A DNA stretch of 64,000 nucleotides, from contig BSYQ01000011.1 of the NCBI GenBank assembly GCA_030272585.1, positions 1,116,001 to 1,180,000 of the forward strand. The letters run 5' to 3'. Positions within the stretch are counted from its first letter, which is position 1; each line of letters begins with the position of its first letter. The position numbers and the translations under genes were made by a program. Source of the DNA: Bryopsis sp. KO-2023 (taxonomy: Eukaryota > Chlorophyta > Ulvophyceae > Bryopsidales > Bryopsidaceae). The notes under the pieces are model-generated. The model saw nothing but the letters and a program-made list of their open reading frames with translations. It was not told the DNA's origin and did no database searches. Of the stretch, positions 58,261 to 64,000 are shown one piece after another.

Positions 58261-58807
58261 ACCTGGCTCCGAAACCAACAAATAGGGTAACCTTGACCGC
58301 TGGGGTCACCCCTGCAGCCGTACTTAACGGTGGTGATGGCGTTTCTGCAGAACGGGAACGGCGGAAGTGGGGACAGCCCCTCTTGAAGTTGATCACACGG
58401 CCTTTGCAAGGCACCTTACTCAGGACTCTTCACACAAGCTTTCTTACAACAATCAATAAAGGTCCAAACTCGAATAAACACAAAAGCCTCACCCAGAATA
58501 TCCAATAACCTAAGATCAGCCATTAAATAGGCTGCCGCCTGACTCACCCTAGTCCCACTGATCACCTAGGATCCCACCTACTGATGGGGACTACCTAACC
58601 TATCAAGCCTAGCTGATCTTCCTAACCTCCCTCAATCCCTTCCCTTAGTCTCTACCCCTAGGACCGTCCAACCTCGTCATTTCCGCAGCTGGACTGCTAC
58701 TTCCAGACTGTGGCTGGACTGTCCTAACTACCCCTCCTCTACCCGATAGCACTCTGGCCTTGACCAGTGTGACGAAAACGGTGGAGGCGACGTGGTTTGG
58801 GGTTACA
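58261..58807 (-). repeat. LTR-7 5' LTR and PBS
   Basis: 530 bp (58278-58807) from TGTAACCCC to CCCTATTTGT in element sense, then PBS TGGTTTCGGAGCCAGG (58262-58277). A TATA-like TATTTAATGG is at about 58519-58528 (plus CCATTAAATA). Confidence 0.92.
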
Positions 58808-58813
58808 TACGTG

Positions 58814-59306
58814 TCTCAGGTGCTGGACCTCTTCCTGCATGTCCAAAATCATCTGCCTCAATCCCTGCACGTCGAAGGGATCTGGGGCCGGCATTCCTAT
58901 CTGCGGTTGCTCGTCCTGTCCGGCCATCTCTGCGCTGCTCTCTGCGTTCTCTTTCCTGCTGTCCTCTCAAGCGATTCCTGTATATATTGCAGTTGGGATC
59001 AGTACACTCTGTGTATCTGAAGTACCCTGGACCCTGTTCTGCTCTGCGGTGACCGTGAGGGGGTGCTCTCAGAGCGCCTGGCTCCAACACTGCCAAAGGG
59101 TGTCTGACAGGTCCAAGTATATGTACAGGCTGAGCAAAACGAAGAGGAGAAGGTAAACGAACCACTGTATCAGGAAAACGCAGTGTGTGTGGCAGCACCC
59201 TTTCTGGGTGGTTCTCTCCTGAGTCCTCTGAATAAATACTCGTCTCAGAGTCAGAAACCACTTCAATAACTCTGTCACTACCACCAGAAGGTCTGCCGAA
59301 ACTCAT
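58814..59306 (-). pseudogene. gag: LTR-2 Gag, N-terminal part, cut by LTR-7
   Basis: From the first ATG of the frame (59306, MSFGRPSGGSDRVIEVV): a Ser/Asp/Glu segment, a Pro/Arg/His-rich middle and an Arg/Gln/Glu-rich stretch (GQQERERREQRRDGR). The frame is open upstream without ATG. No catalytic motif. It ends at the LTR-7 insertion. Confidence 0.75.
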
Positions 59307-59520
59307 ACAATCAAACTCGACGAAACAACAGCTGCGTCTGTGACTTTTCAAGTCTGCTTCCCTGAACAGCGCAAAAACTGCGTCTGTGTGCTGCGCCTGT
59401 GCGCTGCTTCTGTGTGCTGCTCACAGCACTCTCCAGTTCTATCTCTCCCAAGGCTGTGGGGCCTTCCAAGGTCCTCCAGCGACCCTGCACAGTCTTGCTG
59501 CGCCCCTGCTCCGAAACCAA
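59307..59520 (-). promoter_or_regulatory. LTR-2 leader with PBS
   Basis: The leader of about 200 bp between 5' LTR and gag. PBS TGGTTTCGGAGCAGGGG starts one base after the LTR (59519 downward). The first 12 bases are shared with all the other PBSs here. Confidence 0.8.
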
Positions 59521-59993
59521 TGTAGTGAATCCGCCTGCAGACCGCTATTGTGGGCTGCTGGCTGTGAACTGCAAGCCTGAAACGGCTTGGAGGGAAAGAA
59601 TAGACGACTTGGAAGCGAGACAAAGGGAGTTCAATCCCAAAGTAAGGTTACAAGAACGTTCAAACCCCAAGAACTTATAGAATACCCTAGCAGCCTTGAT
59701 CCTAACTGATCATAGGCTGTAACATCAGTCTGCATCACTGCTGCAAGGCATCAGACCTTGCAGTCCTTTCAATCAGAGCCCAGCTCAGCCCCACGGCCAT
59801 TCTTGTGGTGCTGAGCGACCTTCTAGAACATTCTAGCTGCCAGCTCAGTAGTCCACGTACTACTTCACTGCCAGCACACCCTGACTGACTGTATGCTGCC
59901 TCAGGGCAGCCAGCCTCCTACTTAAAGTACTGCAGGACTGTCAGCAAGCCTGCTGACGTACTGCAGGGCTGTCAGAAACCCTGATTCGCTACA
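59521..59993 (-). repeat. LTR-2 5' LTR
   Basis: 473 bp, plus-strand ends TGTAGTGAATC and GATTCGCTACA, followed by TSD GATGG (59994-59998). Compared with the 3' LTR I see one base change (CATTCCTG versus CATTCTTG). Both ends agree with the inner ends of the 3' LTR, so there is no terminal extension. Confidence 0.93.
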
Positions 59994-59998
59994 GATGG

Positions 59999-60773
59999 AC
60001 AAAGTGAAGTCAGCATCAGAACATTAGAGAATTTCCTAAGACCCTATGTGGAAGAGCATCCAGAGACATGGATGCAGGGATTAGGGATGGCTGAATTTGC
60101 AGCCAACAATGCTGTACACACATCTACAGGATACAGCCCCTTTTACTTAATGTATGGGGTGCATCCTCAGCTGCCAGGGGATCTACTGGCTGGAAAAGCT
60201 CAAGCAGAAGCAGAGTCAGTACAAGAGATGATATCTCATATGCAGGAAGTCATCAATGATGCCAAGGACAGATATAAAACAGCCCAAGAGAAGATGAGGC
60301 AGCAAGCAAATAAAAGGAGAAGGGATGTACAGTTTCAAGTGGGAGAAAAGGTGTTGCTCTCCACAAAGACATTGAATTTATCAGTCTTGAAACATATTCC
60401 AGTGAAAATCAGAAGAAGATATATAGGGCCTTTTGTTATTGCTGCTGCAGTGGGATCTGTGGCATATAGATTGGTGTTACCAGATGGATGGAAATTACAT
60501 CCTGTATTTCATGTATCAAAGTTGAGAAAACTTCAAGAGAGTTCTAAGTTTCCTAGGGAGGTAATGGCACCTCCAGCAGAATTAGATTCTGAGGGAGAAG
60601 AAGAATTTGAAGTTGAGGCTGTAGTAAGACATAAGTTTTCAGGAAGGAAAAGAAGATTTTTAGTAGTCTGGAAGGGGTATCCACTTAGTGAAGCAACCTG
60701 GGAACCCCAAGACAATTTATTGAATGCATCAGAGATCCTGGCTGATTATAAGAGGAGAGCTGGGATCAGGTAG
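59999..60773 (+). pseudogene. pol: LTR-1 Pol, last part: integrase C-terminus and chromodomain
   Basis: Continues beyond the LTR-2 insertion. Integrase C-terminal region (LMYGVHPQLPGDLL), a helical linker, the GPF/Y module (RRYIGPFVIAAAVG, about 60415) and a chromodomain (FLVVWKGYPLSEATWEP, about 60655-60705) up to the stop at 60771-60773. The layout matches LTR-2 Pol, so both are chromoviruses of related but distinct lineages. Confidence 0.9.
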
Positions 60774-61405
60774 AAGTTAGATGCACTTTTGATTCTGTGG
60801 CTGAAGGATCGGGAATCCCAGAGACTAGGGGATGGGTTGCATAAGGGCAGTGAAGTGTTTTCTGAACTTCTGTGGGTTAAGGATTTTATGGGGATCTAAT
60901 TATCCTTTCAGAAGTGCAGGGAGCTTGGGATTTGCATCACCCTAGTTCAGAGTTACTTTTACAGAATCAGAAGGATGCATTTGATGGATACTTGGTGAGG
61001 GCACCAACTGCCCCCAGGGGGGAGGCAATTGATACCAGCTGCTGACGTCCAGGGACGTCAGACGTCAAAGGCGTCATGCATCTGACGTCTGTGAAGCGTC
61101 AGATGCATCCCCGGTGAATGACAGCATCCTCCCAAGGAGGTACTACTGACCTACAGCGAGGAAACCACCGTAAGAGCACAGAGTCAAGACAGTGGTTCGA
61201 TCATCCAGATTAGGACTTGCGAGACTGAGGTCTTGGGTTCGAGTCTGAGCGGAAACGTGCTTTGGTCTGGGCCTGTGTGTGAGAGTGTGAGTGAGTCAGG
61301 AGTAGAACTGGCGGCTGTGAGTCAGGGTAGTGGGAGTGTTACGGGTGGTTAGTCACCCTCGGGAAAGTCGAACTGGGAGTTAAAATGATGGGACGCTTGA
61401 TGTAA
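60774..61405 (+). other. LTR-1 pol-ORF3 intergenic region
   Basis: About 630 bp without a gene, holding an ACGTC-rich inverted-repeat cluster (61042-61108). Its right end, CCTTGCTTTTCAG (61406-61418), looks like a 3' splice acceptor for ORF3. Confidence 0.6.
61042..61108. promoter_or_regulatory. ACGTC inverted-repeat cluster
   Basis: Two dyads: CTGACGTCC and GGACGTCAG with a 2-bp gap (61042-61061), and ATGCATCTGACG with CGTCAGATGCAT around a 9-bp loop (61076-61087, 61097-61108). A further GACGTC lies between. The ACGT cores resemble bZIP (CRE/C-box) sites; alternatively these are RNA hairpins. The role is unknown. Confidence 0.6.
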
Positions 61406-62794
61406 CCTTGCTTTTCAGTGATCTGTTGGTGTGACCCCGAGTCTGTGACCCGTGCGATTTTGTGTGACCGTTCCGCCGCCGCCTCACTCTTTTCCGAGAT
61501 AGGAGACGTCGCTCGCGGACGTCAGTCCTCCCGAGCGATAACAGCTAGAGCACTGGAGGATTTATTTAGGGGAGAAGAGTCGTTGGCGGAGGAATATACT
61601 CGGAACCAGCTGAAATGGCAGGAGGAGCGACAAAAGCTCATCCAGGAAAACTCCGCCCTTCGACAGGCTGCAAGCGAGGGCGATGCGGGTTCATCTAGTT
61701 CTGCTGCTCAGGTGATCCTCCTGCAGCGTGAACGGGATCAGCTGCTCTTACGAGTGGTTGAACTGGAGGAGTCGCTTCAGGCGGCTCAAGCCAGTATCGC
61801 CTCGGAGGACTTGGAAACGGTGAGGTTGCGACAGGAAGTCGTGGATCTCGAGGGGCAGCTGAGGCAGACGGATGCAGGAAAACGGCAGATGGAGGAACGG
61901 AGAACCGCGAGAGGATTCAGAGTCGACGACAGCGATGACGATCACAACAGCGGCGGGGATGGAGAAGAGCATGGAAGGAAAAGAGGAGAAAGGGATGACA
62001 TCGATCATGGTGGAGACAGAGAAGGAGGAGAATTTGGCAGAGTGGGAATCAGTGGAGGTGCTGCTAGAGAGGAACAAGAAAGGGATGAAAGAGTGGAGGA
62101 CCAGGACAGGATTGATCCCACGGGAGGACGAGAGGGAGGTAGTCAAGGTGGCAGCGGAATCAGAGAGAGGGCGGATCACAGTGATGGAGGTGGAGGAACG
62201 GATGCAGGGATCGATCAAGCACAGATCAAAGAGGAGGAGGACAATCCCGGCGGGGACTGGGTTGAGGGGAACTGCTTTTTCTGCAGGTCGCGAAATGCAG
62301 TGAAACCCATCGGCGGGGCATGTTCTCGGCACCAAGCCTGTCACCGGATTGGTTGTCGAGACCGTGCTTGGTTGGCGGGGAGCTTGGAGCTGGACATGAA
62401 TGAAGGGGGCATGGGAACCTTTCGCAGGATATACGCTCCCGAATCGTCAATCGCACCGCCGGCAAACTTCTCCGATCAGACATGTTCTCTATGTCGATTG
62501 ATCGGAGGAGCAAATCATTTCCGCTCCATCTACCCGGCGACCTCTCGACCCCGTTTGGAAATCAACCGCGCCACACATCGGGCTCGGAGTCATGTGCAAG
62601 CGGATCAGTTCCCAGGAGCATGGGTCGACAATGAGCAGCAGAGCCATCCAGTGGAGACCCTCCTGGATGAGAGATTGATCGAAATCCATGGAGCGACCAC
62701 TCCTCCACTCTCCCGAAAGAGGACTGCCCGAAAAGGAGCAACATCAGCAGCTGCAGCATCCAGCAAACGACAAAGGGGACCCAGTGGCAGCTAG
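61406..62794 (+). CDS. LTR-1 ORF3: coiled-coil protein with RING-like domain
   Basis: The frame opens right after a stop, exactly at a splice-acceptor-like CCTTGCTTTTCAG, and has no ATG for about 155 codons, so the start may come from an upstream exon. Predicted: N-terminal segment; two helical coiled-coil stretches (EEYTRNQLKWQEERQKLIQ; LLLRVVELEESLQAAQ); an acidic Gly/Asp/Glu-rich part; at 62273-62494 a Cys/His domain C-x2-C-x10-C-x2-H-x2-C-x4-C ... C-x2-C (GNCFFC ... CSRHQACHRIGC ... TCSLC); and a basic end (SRKRTARKG, SKRQRG). Cys/His spacing and the C-terminal basic patch match LTR-2 ORF3. Not recognised as a named family; RING-like by spacing only. Confidence 0.7.
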   Translation, partial: PCFSVICWCDPESVTRAILCDRSAAASLFSEIGDVARGRQSSRAITARALEDLFRGEESLAEEYTRNQLKWQEERQKLIQENSALRQAASEGDAGSSSSAAQVILLQRERDQLLLRVVELEESLQAAQASIASEDLETVRLRQEVVDLEGQLRQTDAGKRQMEERRTARGFRVDDSDDDHNSGGDGEEHGRKRGERDDIDHGGDREGGEFGRVGISGGAAREEQERDERVEDQDRIDPTGGREGGSQGGSGIRERADHSDGGGGTDAGIDQAQIKEEEDNPGGDWVEGNCFFCRSRNAVKPIGGACSRHQACHRIGCRDRAWLAGSLELDMNEGGMGTFRRIYAPESSIAPPANFSDQTCSLCRLIGGANHFRSIYPATSRPRLEINRATHRARSHVQADQFPGAWVDNEQQSHPVETLLDERLIEIHGATTPPLSRKRTARKGATSAAAASSKRQRGPSGS

Positions 62795-63334
62795 AGAGAG
62801 GGTAAATTTCTGGGAGAGTAGAAATTAAAAAAAAAAATAATAATAATAATAAATAAAAATTGGATAACAGTGAAGAGGGGGATTCCCTTTGTGAAAGGGT
62901 GTTATTCCTGGGTTATCAAAGGGGTGTGGATTTTTGCCAAAATTTTATAAGGTTTTCTTTCTCATATCATTTTCTTGACTTGAGAAAATAAGAGGGGGAT
63001 TCTAAAAAAAAAAAAAAGGGGAACAGACAAATCCTGTGGATTTTCTGGTAGACAAAAAGGGAGAGACAAATCCTGTGGATTTTCTGGTAGACAATAAGGG
63101 AGAGACAAATTCTGTGGATTTTCTGGTAGAATAAGGGAGGACTTAGAAGTGTTGAATACACTTAATAGGGGGTTTGATGTGGGTGTTGAATACACTCAAT
63201 GGAGTTTTGATGTGGGTGCAAGAGGTGAAATGAACAGTATGGTTGAAAGGAAGAAAGACTGCATGAGATGCAGTGGGTTTTTGATTAGGTTTTGGGTACG
63301 CATAGAGTGATTTCTATGCGGGTGTAAGGGGGAG
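62795..63334 (+). repeat. LTR-1 3' untranslated region with tandem repeats
   Basis: A+T-rich. A-run and AAT repeats (62828-62858), three 39-bp units from 63025 (GACAAATCCTGTGGATTTTC), then two copies of a unit of about 40 bp with GTTGAATACACT. It ends at the purine tract AAGGGGGAG (63326-63334) beside the LTR. Confidence 0.8.
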
Positions 63335-64000
63335 CGTCACAGCTGTGACGGAGCTAGAAAGAACATGGCAGATGTACTGCCACCAGATGTAATGATTATT
63401 CCGATGATAATTCGGAAGAATGGAATTGCCAACTCACACTGATAAACAGTCGTATTTTACGCTGCTCTATGTGAGACCTGGTGGTTCGTACGTCGGGTTC
63501 AATTCCTGACGAGGTCGATGACGTAGGAAAAGTTGTATATTGATACGCTGGAAGATATCGAATAGCTGGCACGCCAACCCATGGCTAGCGCAGAGTACTA
63601 GGAGTCTTACTGCCGGCACTGTCGTTTTATGACATCCGAGGTATGACTTCTACGAAACGTGCGGCTGGGAACACAAGGAGCCAGCGAAAACACTATGGAT
63701 TCCAGCGAAACGGATACAACTCCCTACGAAAAGCGATCTTTTAGGCGATACGCACGACTGGCAGTCGGGTCGCTAGTCGACCCCTGTCGTGACGCCGAAC
63801 TCGCGGCCAGCACACATGCGCTAGCGCTAGAACCGGCCGCGAGTATAAATATCCCACAGAATTCTGATAGAGAACAGACAGAACTCGGTGAATACCTCGT
63901 TTACTTCTTACTTCGGACATCTATCTATAGGAGGACTCTCTTATCGTGACGGACTTAAGGAAAGCTTCGCGACTTACCTTAAACGGGAATCCCGACCGGA
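63335..64000 (+). repeat. LTR-1 3' LTR (right end outside window)
   Basis: Begins at the purine tract with the perfect palindrome CGTCACAGCTGTGACG (63335-63350), the same architecture as the U3 start of LTR-4 to LTR-7. TATAAATA lies at 63844-63851, a good core promoter, so U3 is about 530 bp. A tRNA T-arm-like hairpin occurs at about 63500-63520 (TCGGGTTCAATTCCTGA). Confidence 0.75.
63844..63851 (+). promoter_or_regulatory. TATA box of LTR-1 3' LTR
   Basis: TATAAATA in a GC-rich context (CCGCGAGTATAAATATCCC). It is the best TATA match among the LTRs here; start of transcription would be near 63875 (inference). Confidence 0.7.

Larger units (their letters stand above)
46181..58807 (-). mobile_element. 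LTR-7: full-length inverted sister copy of LTR-6
   Basis: A 12,627-bp minus-strand element in LTR-2 gag, TSD TACGTG. LTRs 46188-46717 and 58278-58807 (530 bp) look identical. It has the same three-ORF layout, termini and palindrome as LTR-6, and looks whole. It differs from LTR-6 in the 90-bp repeat (ten units, different unit variants), one instead of two 185-bp 3' segments, homopolymer lengths and scattered bases. With LTR-6 it makes a giant inverted repeat around a 3.6-kb spacer. Confidence 0.95.
4543..59993 (-). mobile_element. LTR-2: chromovirus with accessory ORF, carries five nested elements
   Basis: Minus-strand Ty3/gypsy element in LTR-1 pol. Its LTRs (473 bp each) start TGTAGTG and end GCTACA on the plus strand. 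TSD GATGG (5 bp) lies at 4538-4542 and 59994-59998. Order in element sense: 5' LTR 59521-59993, PBS, gag, pol with chromodomain, ORF3 with a RING-like domain, purine tract (plus-strand TTCCTCCCC at 13246), 3' LTR 4543-13245. Three insertions hit it directly: LTR-3 in the 3' LTR, LTR-4 in pol, LTR-7 in gag. The LTRs differ by one base that I can see, so it is young. Besides the insertions the pol frame has about one break. Confidence 0.93.
1..64000 (+). mobile_element. LTR-1: outermost Ty3/gypsy chromovirus, both ends outside the window
   Basis: This element underlies the whole window. Seen: gag and pol frames on the plus strand from the left edge, a pol remainder with a chromodomain near 60.6 kb, an accessory ORF, a purine tract and the start of a 3' LTR at 63335. 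The 5' LTR lies left of the window and the 3' LTR runs off the right edge, so its ends and TSD cannot be checked. It is interrupted once, by LTR-2 (TSD GATGG at 4538-4542 and 59994-59998), which carries all the other elements. Without the insertion, gag to purine tract covers about 7.9 kb, normal for a chromovirus with an extra 3' ORF. It is the oldest layer here. Confidence 0.9.

Overview
The window is a stack of nested LTR retrotransposons; I found no host gene, rRNA, full tRNA gene, CRISPR array or DNA transposon. It is nuclear DNA of a large, repeat-rich eukaryotic genome. Primer-binding sites begin TGGTTTCGGAGC, close to the plant initiator-Met-tRNA site TGGTATCAGAGC, and two elements carry chromodomains. 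A green-lineage (plant or charophyte-type) genome is my weak guess; the species cannot be fixed from this sequence.

Seven elements are resolved from terminal repeats and target-site duplications (TSDs). LTR-1 (+, chromovirus) fills both edges: gag and most of pol at 1-4542, the end of pol at 59999-60773, an accessory ORF at 61406-62794 and a 3' LTR from 63335 to beyond the window. LTR-2 (-, chromovirus, 4543-59993, TSD GATGG) sits in LTR-1 pol. Into LTR-2 went LTR-3 (+, 4606-12830, TSD GAAAC, an 8.2-kb element with no recognisable gene), LTR-4 (-, 18368-44528, TSD CTTAAG, an element without integrase) and LTR-7 (-, 46181-58807, TSD TACGTG). Into LTR-4 went LTR-5 (-, 19934-28763, TSD GACGAT) and LTR-6 (+, 29882-42611, TSD GCCGGG). 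LTR-6 and LTR-7 are near-identical, inverted, 12.6-12.7 kb elements of one family; LTR-5 is an older relative without an integrase ORF. LTR pairs look identical or nearly so, which suggests a recent burst.

Most unusual signals: (1) In LTR-4, -5, -6 and -7 the outer 3' end carries 7 extra bases, GGTTACA, absent from the 5' LTR/PBS junction but equal to the first bases of U3 beside the polypurine tract, where they form the palindrome GGTTACAGCTGTAACC (one mismatch in LTR-4). This is what cutting a joined U5/U3 (circle or concatemer) junction inside the palindrome would give. These four have 6-bp TSDs; LTR-2 and LTR-3, with ordinary ends, have 5-bp TSDs. (2) LTR-6 and LTR-7 have about 2.4 kb downstream of the TATA-like box with no ATG in any forward frame, although one frame is open for about 710 codons and carries a 30-residue acidic repeat (9 and 10 copies). 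(3) A RING-like Cys/His domain recurs downstream of integrase in three lineages, in three ORF contexts. (4) LTR-4 lacks integrase but shares the unusual ends, suggesting mobilisation in trans. (5) LTR-3 has an array of GNRA-type hairpins in its leader.
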